Origin: Candidatus Bathyarchaeota archaeon
GTDB taxonomy: Archaea > Thermoproteota > Bathyarchaeia > TCS64
Assembly (NCBI GenBank): GCA_014729945.1
Contig: WJJC01000199.1
Coordinates: 1 to 31,290, forward strand
Reading direction: 5' to 3'
DNA length: 31,290 bases
In this document: piece by piece, positions 7,628-16,746 of the stretch
Layout of the letters: each line of letters starts with the position of its first letter
Position numbering within the stretch: the stretch's first letter is position 1
Translations under genes and position numbers: made by a program
The notes under the pieces: generated by a model
Database searches by the model: none
What the model was told of the DNA's origin: nothing
What the model saw: only the letters and a program-made list of their open reading frames with translations

Positions 7628-9188
7628 TCATCTATCTCCATGATTAACAAGGTACTTTTTTTCTTTTTCAAACTCTATGTGTTTTAACCAATTTTCATTG
7701 TCACGTACCGGGTATTCGTTAAGCATATGTGTTCCACGGCTTTCAGTACGTGTATGAGCCGCCATAGTTATCAGTCTGGCTAAACAGGCTAAATTCATGG
7801 ATTCTATGTTGGAAGCCGATACACCTTTTTTCAATTGAGTCTTGGTCTTTGTATATATTCTATCTAGTTTTTTCTGGGTTATTAATAAATCAGGAATATC
7901 TCGGTGAATTCCCACATATTTCCACATAGTGTTTTCAATGATATTCCTATAGTCCTGAGAAGCACCTGTCTCGCTTACTGCTTCATCTACTACAACTTTT
8001 TCAGGGAATTCTTGACCTTTTTTCTCTATAAACCTTGAAGCAATATCTGAGAAAACCAAACACTCCAGCAAAGAGTTACTAGCCATCCTATTTGCTCCAT
8101 GAACCCCAGTACAGGCAGACTCACCAATCACCCATAAACCCTGTATACTGCTTCGTCCCATTAAATCAGTTTTAACACCACCACAGAAATAATGTGCAGC
8201 CGGTGATACAGGTATCAGATCCTGATCCATTCTTATACCCCTCTTAAAGCACTCAGCGTAGATCCCAGGAAACCTGTCTTTGAGGTATTTCTTGTCTCTA
8301 TCTCTAATATCGATATAAACTGGGCCCTTTTTCTGTTCCTCTATAATGGCTCGTGATACTATATCTCTGGGAGCTAGATCCTGCATGGGGTGATACCGTG
8401 TCATGAAAGCTTCTTTCTCGGAGTTCACTAATACCCCACCTTCGCCTCGTACTGCTTCGCTGATTAAGAAATATGGGCTGCCCCCTTTATCTAGGATAGA
8501 TGGATGAAACTGTACAAACTCAAGATCTCTTAATCTTGCACCGGCTCTCCAAGCCATAGCTATTCCATCCCCTGTAGCGACTGGTGGGTTAGATGTCTTT
8601 GCGTATAATTGGCCAACACCCCCCGTAGCTAATACCGTGGTATCTGCATAGTATTCCACTATCTGGGAGTTTACTCTATCTAATGCCCTGACTCCAGTGC
8701 ATGCTCCTTTTTTTATTAATAGATCAATAGCTATGGTGTTCTCAATGATCTTGATGTTTTCAGTATCTAGGGCTTTTTTTACTATGGTTTTCTGTATCTC
8801 ATAACCAGTAATATCTCCGGCATGAACTACTCTCCGTGCACTATGACCTCCCTCTCGGGTGAGATCGAGTTCCCCATCTGTTTTTGAGAACGTCACTCCT
8901 TGTTCTCTTAACCATTTAATCTGCTTAGGTCCATTATGAACTAGAGTCTCAACTGCTTTTCTATCTGAAAGCCCTTGGCCCACTTTCAATGTATCATTAA
9001 CATGTTTATCAAAGTTATCAGGGGGCTTCATTACAGCCGCTACTCCGCCCTGAGCCAAACTACTATTGGAGTCCATTATATCTTCCTTGGTTAAAACCGT
9101 GATACAGGTTTTCTCGGCTGCCCTAAGAGCGAAACCGAGTCCCGCTAATCCTCCTCCGATTACTAGAAAACTACTCGTATCTTTTCAC
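7628..9188 (-). pseudogene. nadB: L-aspartate oxidase, 1-base frameshift in the first codons
   Basis: L-aspartate oxidase makes iminoaspartate, the first step of NAD synthesis from aspartate. The body is well conserved: SSLAQGGVAAV, REGGHSARRVVHAGD, HPMQDLAPRDIVSRAI, and near the FAD tail GESACTGVHGANRMASNSL. The dinucleotide-binding N terminus is also there, in the same frame: SSFLVIGGGLAGLGFALRA, encoded by about 9100-9175. That frame has no ATG, GTG or TTG before the FAD motif and runs into a stop at 9185-9187. The GTG at 9186-9188 is in another frame that stops after five codons. Removing one A from the AAAA run (plus-strand T-run 9182-9185) would join them as GTG-Lys-Asp-Thr-Ser-Ser-Phe, giving about 519 residues. 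It is therefore a real frameshift, a homopolymer sequencing error, or a gene with an unusual start. An in-frame ATG at 9076 would lose the FAD loop and is unlikely to give an active enzyme. Confidence 0.82.
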
Positions 9189-9243
9189 CAGTTGGGTTTG
9201 ATGAATTAATGATAACATGTAGAATAAATGTTTAGGTAAATAA

Positions 9244-10872
9244 TTATTGGTAAACGGGTTTACGGAGTGTTTTGCCGGCTCTTTTTCCCGAGAATTCTCC
9301 TTCTGAGATTGTTATTTCACCGTTTACTATCACGTATGGTATTCCCGATGGGAATTTATGGGGGGCCTTGTATGTTGCGTTATCTATTACAGTATCAGGA
9401 CTAAACACGGTGATATCAGCACACATACCGGGTCTTAATATACCTCTATCGAGGATACCGAACCTCTGAGCAGGAAAGCTAGTCATCTTTCTTATGGCTT
9501 CTTCCCAGGTTAACACTCCTTCTTCACGCACATATTTTCCCAGCACCCTGGGATAGGTCCCATAGTGGCGTGGATGTGGTTTTCCCTTACAGAAGGGGCC
9601 TTCGATATTGCAGCATCCAGCGTCAGTACCCACCATATGAAGGGGGTGCTTCATAATGCGTTTTACATCAGCCTCACTGCCGTAAAAGATTACCATCCCC
9701 GCGGCGCCTTCTTCCTCCAACAGTAGTTCATATAGTGCGGTGAATTCATCCTGGGATCCACGATATTCTTTGATCTCTGTTAGATTCATGCCTTCCACGG
9801 GTTTATTCTCATCTGTGATCACTGAGGTAACATAGACGTTTTCCCAACCTAACTCACCAGCGAAGTTTTCCCATCCTTCAATGCCTTCTTGGATTTCTTT
9901 ACGCATCCTTGCACGTAGTTCCGGATCTCGTAATCTTTCTAATGCTTTCTCTCTTCCACCATCATGAGTCCATGGAGGAAGTAGCGTTATGAGGCTAGTG
10001 GACCCTGCTTTATACGGGTACTGGTCTATAGTAACATCTAGTCCTTTCTCTCTTGCCTTCTCAAACATCTCAAGGGTCTGGACACTACTTCCCCAGAGCG
10101 ACTTGCTTGCTATCTTATGATGGCTAATCTGTACAGGAATCTCTGCTTTGTAACCTACTTCAAGGGCTTCCTCAAGAGCCTTCATGAGGGTCTTTCCCTC
10201 CCCCCGTATATGGCTATCATATATGCCTCCATATTTTGCTACCACCTTTGCTAGTTCTATGATTTCTTTTGTATCTGCGTAGATACCGGGAGGATATATT
10301 AGACCTGTACTGAGTCCATATGCACCTGAAAGCATAGCTTCCTCTGCGTAATTACACATAGTTTCAAGCTCATCACTAGAGGGTGCTCTGGCATCATAAC
10401 CCATAGCCGCTGCTCTTATAGCCCCATGACCCACCAAGTGACCCACATTAGCGCCAAGTGCATCTTTCTCTTCTTCTCTGAGATATTCATCAAAACTCGA
10501 CCACGTGAGTTCAAGCTCAACTCCTTCGGGTAGATTTGCTTCTGACTCTTTCTGCGCCTCTTCTCTGATAATATCACTCAGAGGTGCTGGACTGGAACCA
10601 CATTGACCTGCTACTACTGTGGTGATACCCTGGTGGATTATATTCTCCATATCCCGGTAAACGAGTGTATTAAAGTCACTGTGACTGTGTGCATCAACGA
10701 ATCCGGGGGTTACAAAATTCCCTGATGCGTCAATAATTTTCTTTGCATTCATCTTCCCTAGTTTTCCAACTGAGTGTATTTTTCCATCTAATACTCCTAC
10801 ATCTGCTTTAAACCATGGATTACCCGTGCCATCGATTACTTTACCCTTTTTAATCAACAAGTCTAATTTCAA
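9244..10872 (-). CDS. N-acyl-D-amino-acid deacylase (D-aminoacylase) family amidohydrolase
   Basis: A 542-residue amidohydrolase. It opens with the small beta-sandwich strand MKLDLLIKKGKVIDGTG typical of the family, then the metal motif DAHSHSD (60-66). Later come DSHIRGEG and ISHHK, which provide further His ligands, a VGTDAG segment with the catalytic Asp, and RPGMCADITVF near the end as the second half of the sandwich. The family hydrolyses N-acyl-D-amino acids (or dihydropyrimidinase-like cyclic amides) with zinc. The fit of length and motifs to D-aminoacylase is good, but the actual substrate cannot be read from the sequence. The gene is divergent from guaA. The nadB region begins about 55 bases downstream on the same strand, but the two have no evident functional link. 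Confidence 0.85.
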   Translation of the reverse strand: MKLDLLIKKGKVIDGTGNPWFKADVGVLDGKIHSVGKLGKMNAKKIIDASGNFVTPGFVDAHSHSDFNTLVYRDMENIIHQGITTVVAGQCGSSPAPLSDIIREEAQKESEANLPEGVELELTWSSFDEYLREEEKDALGANVGHLVGHGAIRAAAMGYDARAPSSDELETMCNYAEEAMLSGAYGLSTGLIYPPGIYADTKEIIELAKVVAKYGGIYDSHIRGEGKTLMKALEEALEVGYKAEIPVQISHHKIASKSLWGSSVQTLEMFEKAREKGLDVTIDQYPYKAGSTSLITLLPPWTHDGGREKALERLRDPELRARMRKEIQEGIEGWENFAGELGWENVYVTSVITDENKPVEGMNLTEIKEYRGSQDEFTALYELLLEEEGAAGMVIFYGSEADVKRIMKHPLHMVGTDAGCCNIEGPFCKGKPHPRHYGTYPRVLGKYVREEGVLTWEEAIRKMTSFPAQRFGILDRGILRPGMCADITVFSPDTVIDNATYKAPHKFPSGIPYVIVNGEITISEGEFSGKRAGKTLRKPVYQ

Positions 10873-11115
10873 AACAGTTCACTGGAGATAAACCGGGGGC
10901 CGAGGATTTAATATTAATGATGCTGTCCTATCAGCGAACGGATAAGAGAATTAATGTTACGTCATGTGACTATAACTCTTAAGTAATCTACTGTTTAGTA
11001 AATATTTTACCGTTGTATCGTTGATTACTCCTGCGTCTCTTTCTCTGCTGGTCCAATCCCTTTATACATTTTCCCTTTTTTCAAGTGTTTTAGTTTACCT
11101 AAATGTTGCATCCTC

Positions 11116-11151
11116 GTTTAAAAAACACGGGTATTATGTTTGTTTTTTAAC
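11116..11151. repeat. Inverted repeat directly upstream of the guaA TATA element
   Basis: GTTTAAAAAAC (11116-11126) and GTTTTTTAAC (11142-11151) form a 10-base stem with one bulged T and a 15-base spacer. The right arm ends four bases before the guaA TATA, where a bound repressor would block TBP or TFB. It could equally form a hairpin in antisense RNA. Confidence 0.4.
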
Positions 11152-11154
11152 AAA

Positions 11155-11162
11155 TTTAAATA
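11155..11162 (+). promoter_or_regulatory. TATA element of guaA
   Basis: TTTAAATA preceded by an A-rich stretch (CAAA) that may act as BRE. It lies 53 bases before the ATG at 11215, which leaves a leader of about 25-30 bases carrying GGGTGA (11204-11209). Confidence 0.55.
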
Positions 11163-11214
11163 GGTGTTTTTGGAAAGCTTTTATGCATGACCCCGACATC
11201 TGTGGGTGAGAATC

Positions 11215-12405
11215 ATGGAAGACCTTGATGTCTCCACATTCATAGAACAACAGGTTCAAGAGATAAGCAACTACATAGGAGACGAAAAAGCCATAGTTGC
11301 GACAAGTGGCGGTGTGGATAGCACCGTAGCTGCAGTAATGGCTAACAGAGCAATAGGGAAGAATCTTCTATGTGTATTTATTGATGATAACTTTATGCGG
11401 CTTGGTGAATCTGAGCAAGTAAAGAACTTATTATCCAATGAGCCATTAAACCTTCAAGTCAAGATACTGAATAAGCGACAACAGTTCATGGAGGCGCTCG
11501 ATGGATTAAGTGACGCAGAAGAGAAGAGAAAAGCTTTCAGGGAAACCTTCTATCAAACACTACGTGAAGCAGCAGAAGAATACGAGTGTAAATACTTACT
11601 TCAGGGAACTATAAGAGCCGATGTAGAGGAGACCTCAGACGGTATAAAGACTCAGCATAATATACTTGAGCAAATTGGAATCGATCCTGTTGAAAAATAC
11701 GGGTTCCAAGTAATTGAACCTTTGAAGTCATTATACAAATATCAGGTCAGAGACGTAGCCAGAAAAATGCTTATCCCTCCAGAGTTAGCTGAACGTCAAC
11801 CATTCCCCGGGCCGGGGCTTAGCATAAGAGTGGTCGGTAAGATAACAAACGAGAAGCTGGATGAAATAAAAAAAGCGACATTTATTGTTGAGGAGCAGTT
11901 GAACCCTCATACACCATCACAGTATTTTGCAGCTATTTTCAGCGGTGAGACCCCAAAAGAATTGAAGGTACTTAGAAGAGACGCTGCAGAGTTACTGGAA
12001 CATGAACATTATAATGTTAGAGCAGGGATCATAGCAGAGAAAGCCACAGGGATAATCTCTGGGAAAAGGGCTTATGGAACAGTCTTAACCCTAGCCCTTT
12101 TAGATGAGTCTGAGAGAACCATTGAGCCTGATTACGATCAGTTAGCGGAAATCAGATCCTATGTATTCGATAATTATCCAGAGGCGACACGATTGATGTT
12201 ATTAGTGGATAAACGTGATACTCCAGGATACATTGTCTCAATTAGGGCGATAAAAACAAAGGATTTCCTCACCGCCCGAGTCATGCGTTTACCATGGACT
12301 ACGCTCTGTGAAACTGGGTCAAAAATATTCGATAGCTGCCCCAATGTAAGCAGAGTCTACTATGATATTACTCCGAAGCCGCCGGCTACAATAGAATACG
12401 AGTAA
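11215..12405 (+). CDS. guaAB: GMP synthase ATP-pyrophosphatase subunit (GuaAB type), enlarged
   Basis: A 396-residue protein with the PP-loop SGGVDS (31-36), RQPFPGPGLSIRV (194-206), the dimerisation domain ending YYDITPKPPATIEYE, and IRAIKTKDFLTA before it, all features of the GMP synthase C-terminal half. It would adenylate XMP and accept ammonia from a separate glutaminase subunit, which is not in the window. Archaeal stand-alone subunits are usually about 305-315 residues. Here roughly 80 extra residues sit between the helix after GPG and the last domain (about 245-335), with an internal segment GIISGKRAYGTVLTLALL that resembles the normal VGVMGDGRxY strand pair. ATG 11215 is preferred to GTG 11206 because GGGTGA is correctly spaced from it. 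The gene ends six bases from the convergent aldolase. Confidence 0.85.
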   Translation: MEDLDVSTFIEQQVQEISNYIGDEKAIVATSGGVDSTVAAVMANRAIGKNLLCVFIDDNFMRLGESEQVKNLLSNEPLNLQVKILNKRQQFMEALDGLSDAEEKRKAFRETFYQTLREAAEEYECKYLLQGTIRADVEETSDGIKTQHNILEQIGIDPVEKYGFQVIEPLKSLYKYQVRDVARKMLIPPELAERQPFPGPGLSIRVVGKITNEKLDEIKKATFIVEEQLNPHTPSQYFAAIFSGETPKELKVLRRDAAELLEHEHYNVRAGIIAEKATGIISGKRAYGTVLTLALLDESERTIEPDYDQLAEIRSYVFDNYPEATRLMLLVDKRDTPGYIVSIRAIKTKDFLTARVMRLPWTTLCETGSKIFDSCPNVSRVYYDITPKPPATIEYE

Positions 12406-12411
12406 AAAGAA

Positions 12412-13167
12412 TTAAGGAGAGATCCCCAGTTCTTTGAACTGGTTCAATACCCCCATCTTGGCGTATATCAAATCATTCCCAAGAGTAACTAAATTATACC
12501 GTTTTTTCATTCTCTCTGGTATCGAGGAACCTGATGCCTGATGTATTCCAGCTCCTATGCCAGCTGCCTTGGATGCATCAAAAACCTTGTCTATGGCTTC
12601 CTGAACTTCTGGATGACTCATATTACCTAGGTGTCCGTGGCTAGCTGATAGATCCGCTGGGCCGATATAGGTGGAGTCCACTCCATCAACTGAGCAAATG
12701 TCCTCAATGTTGCTTACCGCTTCCTTTGTCTCGATCTGGACAATTACTGCGATTTCTTCATCAGCTGTTTCTAGGTACTCTGAATCAAACAGGGCAGCTC
12801 TTCTTGGACCGCATCCTCTGAGTCCATCTGGCGCATATTTTGTGGCTTTTACAGCCATCTCTGCTTCTTCTTTATTGTTTACCCAGGGCACCAATATTCC
12901 ATGGGCACCTATGTCTAATGCTCTTTTAATGGCAACTAGATCATTCCACCATACTCTGACTATTGGAGTTGTTTTTGAATCAGGGCGCATTGCCTGCATC
13001 ATTGTTTGGACTGTTAGTATATCTAATGGAGCGTGTTCGGTATCGAATACGAAGTAGTCGAAGCCTAAACTGGACATTAACTCTGTCATGATAGGGCTCT
13101 CAACAGTGATCCATGTACCGTACAACTGCTCGTCTGTCTGTATTCGCCTTTTTAACTCGTTTCTCAT
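12412..13167 (-). CDS. HpcH/HpaI-family class II aldolase
   Basis: A 251-residue TIM-barrel protein of the HpaI (4-hydroxy-2-oxoheptanedioate aldolase) family. Visible active-site segments are FDTEHAPLD (His base), PIVRVWWND (Arg), VQIETKEAV (metal-binding Glu) and GPADLSASHG (metal-binding Asp). These enzymes cleave or form 4-hydroxy-2-oxo acids with a divalent metal and pyruvate as one partner. In an archaeon with no aromatic-degradation genes nearby the physiological substrate is unknown. Start ATG 13167 is chosen because AGGTGA (13174-13179) stands six bases ahead; a TTG three bases further up would be too close to it. Confidence 0.88.
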   Translation of the reverse strand: MRNELKRRIQTDEQLYGTWITVESPIMTELMSSLGFDYFVFDTEHAPLDILTVQTMMQAMRPDSKTTPIVRVWWNDLVAIKRALDIGAHGILVPWVNNKEEAEMAVKATKYAPDGLRGCGPRRAALFDSEYLETADEEIAVIVQIETKEAVSNIEDICSVDGVDSTYIGPADLSASHGHLGNMSHPEVQEAIDKVFDASKAAGIGAGIHQASGSSIPERMKKRYNLVTLGNDLIYAKMGVLNQFKELGISP

Positions 13168-13226
13168 CAATATTCACCTAAGTGACAAATAAGCAGCAAC
13201 CGATTCAGTATTTAGATTTTAGGAGT

Positions 13227-13484
13227 CTAACGGATGTTCTCAACAATCTTACTAATCCCTTCAACCCATCTGAGATAACTATTTAAAGCGGCTCTCAGAG
13301 CCGAAGTATCCGAGGCATGGGTTTCTATTATCAGATAATCTTTTTTTATAAGTACCTCTGTTTCTGATCTATCTGAAGAGGGCGTCTCAGATTCTGGTTT
13401 TAAGGCGTTCTTGATCACTCGTTGCATTTTTTTGTCTAAAAATATTTTGACTTTTGCATTTATGACTGTGTCTGAGTGATTCAT
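13227..13484 (-). CDS. pcc1: KEOPS complex subunit Pcc1
   Basis: An 85-residue protein with the Pcc1 pattern: strand VINAKVKIFL, helix followed by ALKPE, a polar turn, the central strand LIIETHASD, and the signature helix ALRAALNSYLRWV. Pcc1 is the small dimerising subunit of KEOPS, which makes the t6A modification of ANN-decoding tRNAs. It lies next to rpl37ae at the end of the exosome operon, where archaeal pcc1 often occurs. There is no ribosome site before ATG 13484, but a TTTAAAT-like TATA (about 13508-13517, minus strand) stands 25-30 bases away, so it may also be made from its own leaderless transcript. Confidence 0.85.
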   Translation of the reverse strand: MNHSDTVINAKVKIFLDKKMQRVIKNALKPESETPSSDRSETEVLIKKDYLIIETHASDTSALRAALNSYLRWVEGISKIVENIR

Positions 13485-13520
13485 ATTGAAAAATAAACTG
13501 TTATGTGATTTAAAAAATGG

Positions 13521-13772
13521 TTAGTTTTGTGCTCGTATTCTGCGGGAGGTCTGGCCTACCTTTGTTTCGGGTGTGTATGCGCCCCCAGCGAACTTGTGCT
13601 CACATTTTCTACACAGCCATAATCCAACGCTTTCACGTTTTACGCTCTTACTTCCACAGTTAGGACACTTATGGTATGTTTTAAGAGAGTCCATTATCCT
13701 CGCGTATCTCTTACGGAGGGTTGCTCCACCTCGACTTCTTAGTCCAATGTTCTTACGTTTTCTTTTTACCAT
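13521..13772 (-). CDS. rpl37ae: Large ribosomal subunit protein eL43 (L37Ae)
   Basis: An 83-residue basic zinc-ribbon protein. CPNC and CRKC, 18 residues apart, bind one zinc, and the flanks are rich in Arg and Lys ([23 protein letters not shown]). It is a structural protein of the archaeal and eukaryotic large subunit. The ATG shares one base with the rrp42 stop in TAATG, so the two are translationally coupled in the exosome operon. Confidence 0.95.
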   Translation of the reverse strand: MVKRKRKNIGLRSRGGATLRKRYARIMDSLKTYHKCPNCGSKSVKRESVGLWLCRKCEHKFAGGAYTPETKVGQTSRRIRAQN

Positions 13773-14575
13773 TACTCATCAGCAACTGATAGAGACCTTA
13801 TCTCAGCCGCTTTCTCAGACGCGATATTTATACATTTCTTTACTCCGTCAATAGAGAAGCCGACTGGACCTGATTTCTGGATAGTAGTAACATTATCCTT
13901 CTCATCAAAGGTTATTGTGATTCTACCATCAGCCACTTCTTCCTCGTCTGCAGTAGCATCCAAGATGAAGTGTTCACCAATACGGTATATGGTTACTGGT
14001 ACCGGTTCACAGCGTAGTTTTAACTTTCTTGTTCTATTTGTAGGCGCTACCTCGTTTTCATCTGTTACCTTGTAGCCGGGTATCCTTGCGCTTCTGAGTG
14101 CGGCTAGTGCGCCTATCCCACATGCGTCTATTAGATTCCCATCCCAGTTCAAAACATAGAGATCAACGAATATCAGGTACACTTTCTCTCCAGATATTAA
14201 TCCAAGCTCCTTTAGATCAAGGATCTCAGCTGAGCGGAGTCCTCTATCAACTACTCTCGCTAGTTCCACTGCATCGTCTGATGGTGGACCAGGCTCCCAT
14301 GTGGAGTGCGCTACTGGTGTGTACTCCGCGTTTACCAGTATTACTCCGTCATCTGGGGTATCTGGGAATGGTGTACCGAGGTCTGCTTTCACCCCGACTA
14401 TTACATGGGTTTTACCCAGTTTGACCTCTGCTGATCCTTCTGATTTCTCAACTGTATTGATTTTTAGCTCTAGGTCTCTGAATTCCTGCAGTTCCCTTCC
14501 ATCCATCCTGGTTCCTGCTTCTAGTACTTCTTCGATTTTCTTGCGTTTGAGTCTTGATACTATGTTATTGCTCAT
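13772..14575 (-). CDS. rrp42: Exosome core subunit Rrp42 (RNase PH fold, non-catalytic)
   Basis: A 267-residue RNase PH-like subunit. It starts with a helix and [16 protein letters not shown], then has the family strands [21 protein letters not shown] and the segment [18 protein letters not shown]. In the archaeal exosome Rrp42 alternates with Rrp41 to form the hexameric ring; Rrp42 has lost the phosphorolytic residues but shapes the channel. The 5' end overlaps the rrp41 stop in an ATGA (14572-14575) and the 3' end touches rpl37ae. Confidence 0.95.
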   Translation of the reverse strand: MSNNIVSRLKRKKIEEVLEAGTRMDGRELQEFRDLELKINTVEKSEGSAEVKLGKTHVIVGVKADLGTPFPDTPDDGVILVNAEYTPVAHSTWEPGPPSDDAVELARVVDRGLRSAEILDLKELGLISGEKVYLIFVDLYVLNWDGNLIDACGIGALAALRSARIPGYKVTDENEVAPTNRTRKLKLRCEPVPVTIYRIGEHFILDATADEEEVADGRITITFDEKDNVTTIQKSGPVGFSIDGVKKCINIASEKAAEIRSLSVADE

Positions 14576-15342
14576 TCTTCATCTTCCTCTTCTTCAGATT
14601 CCTCAGTTTCTTCGTCTGCTTCTTCCTCTTCTTCAGATTCCTCATCCATACCGTATTTCTTTTTCAGGGCTTCACGCTGAATCTCGTAGACTTCTTTACA
14701 TCCTTCGATGGCCAATTCTATGGCTTCTTCTGTCTCCTTTGTAGTTAGGATCCCATCCATCTGGAGTAGTGTAATTTCTTCAAGCTTGGGCATGTAAGCG
14801 ACTGGTACGTCTGCTTCCCCTTCCTTGTCTTCATAGTCTCCAAGATCTAGTATGATCGTGCCATCCATTTTACCTGCTGCACATGATGCTACTAAGTCTT
14901 TCATGGGTATTCCTGCGTCTACTAATGCGACTGCTGCAGCGTTTGTAGATGCGCATCTTGTTCCACCATCTGCCTGGATGATTTCAACATATACGTCAAT
15001 AACGCTTCTTGGGTATCTTTCTAAGAATAATGCTGGCTCTAGTGCATCTGCCATAACCATACCTATCTCTGTGTCTCTTCTTGATGGTGCAGGTGATCTT
15101 CTGGGATCAACACTGAATGGTGCCATATGGTATCTTACCCTTAGTACTCCTCTGTGTGGTTTGCTCAGTCTTTTTGGGTGCATTTCTCTTGGACCGTAAA
15201 CTGCTGCCACGATCTGGTTTCTGCCCATCTCAATATACGCTGAACCATCTGCATTGGGGATTACTCCTGTCTCGATGGTAGTTGGACGGAGTTCATCGGC
15301 TTTTCTGCCGTCTTCTCTTTCAAATTTCTTTTTTGGACTCAT
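14572..15342 (-). CDS. rrp41: Exosome core subunit Rrp41 (catalytic RNase PH fold) with acidic tail
   Basis: A 256-residue RNase PH protein that carries the active site of the archaeal exosome, which degrades RNA 3' to 5' with phosphate and can add tails from nucleoside diphosphates. Visible: [34 protein letters not shown], and the catalytic acidic loop [17 protein letters not shown]. The last 25 residues are almost all Glu, Asp or Ser (from MDEESEEEE onwards), a low-complexity acidic tail beyond the catalytic fold. The gene overlaps both rrp4 (15339-15342) and rrp42 (14572-14575) by ATGA, giving strict coupling and presumably equal dosage. Confidence 0.95.
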   Translation of the reverse strand: MSPKKKFEREDGRKADELRPTTIETGVIPNADGSAYIEMGRNQIVAAVYGPREMHPKRLSKPHRGVLRVRYHMAPFSVDPRRSPAPSRRDTEIGMVMADALEPALFLERYPRSVIDVYVEIIQADGGTRCASTNAAAVALVDAGIPMKDLVASCAAGKMDGTIILDLGDYEDKEGEADVPVAYMPKLEEITLLQMDGILTTKETEEAIELAIEGCKEVYEIQREALKKKYGMDEESEEEEEADEETEESEEEEDEE

Positions 15343-16031
15343 TTTCTCTGTTCCTTCATTTCTTTAATATATTCTTGTATTCTGTTTGTGAGACCTGAGG
15401 TATGCGCCTCTGCCTCGATTTTCTTAATAACTTTTACAACCATTTCCTCGTTTTCCCTGTTTCTACCGGTAATCAGTATCTTACCATTCTGACCAATTGT
15501 CACTTGGCAACGGGTTTCCTTGAGGATCATGTTGATCATACTACCTTTTTTCCCGATAAGCCGGGGTATCTTTGACGGCGTTATGTTTATGATGAAGCCG
15601 TCTTTTACCTTTCCTAACTCTCTTCCCGATATTGATAAAATTGGGGTGCGTCTTCTATCTAGGTCTACGATTTTCGCTACTACGGTTTCTCCTACGTCTA
15701 GTATTTTGGGCATATTCTGGTAGGTTCTATATGGTTTTCCTATTGCATCGTTAACTGTTAGGATAGCTTCTTTATCCGCGTAAATGTCTACTTTCCATTG
15801 TCCTAGTTCAATGTCCGTTACTTTGCCTATAACTAGATCTCCTACGAGGGGAACAAATCCGGATTCTAAGGCTATTACAGCGACTCTATCTTTACTATAA
15901 TTGACTAATCCTATTCTTGTAGCGTAAATGTTTCCCTCTTTTCTGTACGTGTTATCTCCTGCTCTTGATCTTCCCTCGTACAGGAGATCGCCGGGCATTA
16001 CTATGTCTCTCGACTCGAATTTTTGACTCAT
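15339..16031 (-). CDS. rrp4: Exosome RNA-binding cap subunit Rrp4
   Basis: A 230-residue protein with an N-terminal strand domain ([10 protein letters not shown]), a central S1 domain (about 65-140; [21 protein letters not shown]) and a C-terminal KH domain with the motif [15 protein letters not shown] and later [18 protein letters not shown]. Rrp4 trimers cap the Rrp41/Rrp42 ring and select RNA. It overlaps rrp41 by four bases and follows the SBDS gene by 14 bases in the same operon. Confidence 0.95.
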   Translation of the reverse strand: MSQKFESRDIVMPGDLLYEGRSRAGDNTYRKEGNIYATRIGLVNYSKDRVAVIALESGFVPLVGDLVIGKVTDIELGQWKVDIYADKEAILTVNDAIGKPYRTYQNMPKILDVGETVVAKIVDLDRRRTPILSISGRELGKVKDGFIINITPSKIPRLIGKKGSMINMILKETRCQVTIGQNGKILITGRNRENEEMVVKVIKKIEAEAHTSGLTNRIQEYIKEMKEQRK

Positions 16032-16045
16032 TTATCTCTTCACGT

Positions 16046-16735
16046 CTATTTCATTATCTTTGATTGTACGTTTCCCTGAGTGTCTTTACCCAGTGCTTCC
16101 ATTAACTCGATTTGTCTAGCTGCAGGTACTTCAACTACTGCGACCCATGAACCATCTGATTGCCATTCCTCTCTTTTTATTGTGCCGAAATTCTTAACGG
16201 TTCCATAACTCTTTCCCGTATATTCAGCGGGTATCTTTAGAGCTATCTGTACGTTTTCGCTGCTCATCGGCAATTCTATTCTCAGCGCGTCAACTAGTTC
16301 TTGTACCTGTTCATCCGGTTCTTTGAAGGGATCAACATGATAGTTTATCACTTCCATAGCGTTTTCTATTCTTGTGGGTGGATGAGGGAGTTTTGTTTTT
16401 GGGTCTACATATGTTCTTGAAATTAAATGGATAATCTTCTTTCTTTTCTGCTCTACCATGTCTTTGCGTTGCTGAGCAGTCAGCTGGAATACGCCTTTAT
16501 CAAACATTTCTTTAGCGACTTCAAGGGGATCGCTGGTCCCATAATGGCTTTCAAGTTTTTCAGCTGAAACTTTTTCACCTTTTCCCGCGTCTGTAAATAT
16601 AGTATCGATCATCAGGGCATTTCTAATTTCACCGAGTTCTCCATTCTTATATGCAAGACCCTTGTCTGGATCTACAAGTATCTCAAATGTTTCTCCGCCG
16701 GTTTGATAGCGTACTATTGTGTATTCTTTGCTCAT
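16046..16735 (-). CDS. sdo1: SBDS-family ribosome maturation protein (Sdo1)
   Basis: A 229-residue protein of the Shwachman-Bodian-Diamond syndrome family. The N-terminal domain begins with a YTIVRYQTGGETFEILVDP strand pair; domain 2 includes QLTAQQRKDMVEQKRKKIIHLI, the family signature; the C-terminal ferredoxin-like domain ends the protein. In eukaryotes SBDS helps release eIF6 from the 60S subunit; a similar large-subunit maturation role is assumed in archaea. It lies between psmA (11 bases upstream) and rrp4 (14 bases downstream), its standard archaeal position. Confidence 0.95.
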   Translation of the reverse strand: MSKEYTIVRYQTGGETFEILVDPDKGLAYKNGELGEIRNALMIDTIFTDAGKGEKVSAEKLESHYGTSDPLEVAKEMFDKGVFQLTAQQRKDMVEQKRKKIIHLISRTYVDPKTKLPHPPTRIENAMEVINYHVDPFKEPDEQVQELVDALRIELPMSSENVQIALKIPAEYTGKSYGTVKNFGTIKREEWQSDGSWVAVVEVPAARQIELMEALGKDTQGNVQSKIMK

Positions 16736-16746
16736 TTGGAGCCCCT

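Larger units (their letters stand above)
10873..11214. other. Divergent intergenic region between the D-aminoacylase and GMP synthase genes
   Basis: This 342-base non-coding stretch holds promoters for both flanking genes. On the minus strand TTAATATTAAAT (about 10900-10912) is a likely TATA for the amidohydrolase. On the plus strand TTTAAATA (11155-11162) serves guaA. In between are AT-rich tracts and a strong inverted repeat at 11116-11151. A 62-codon open frame across it has no support from promoter position or composition, and I found no RNA gene. Confidence 0.6.

Noticed and set aside
11021..11209. 62-codon frame upstream of guaA
   Set aside because: It covers the inverted repeat and TATA element of guaA and shows no family resemblance or ribosome site.
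14301..14748. Plus-strand frames antisense to rrp41 and rrp42
   Set aside because: They mirror the acidic tail and conserved exosome genes; the Leu/Phe/Ser-rich products are artefacts of the GAA/GAG-rich opposite strand.
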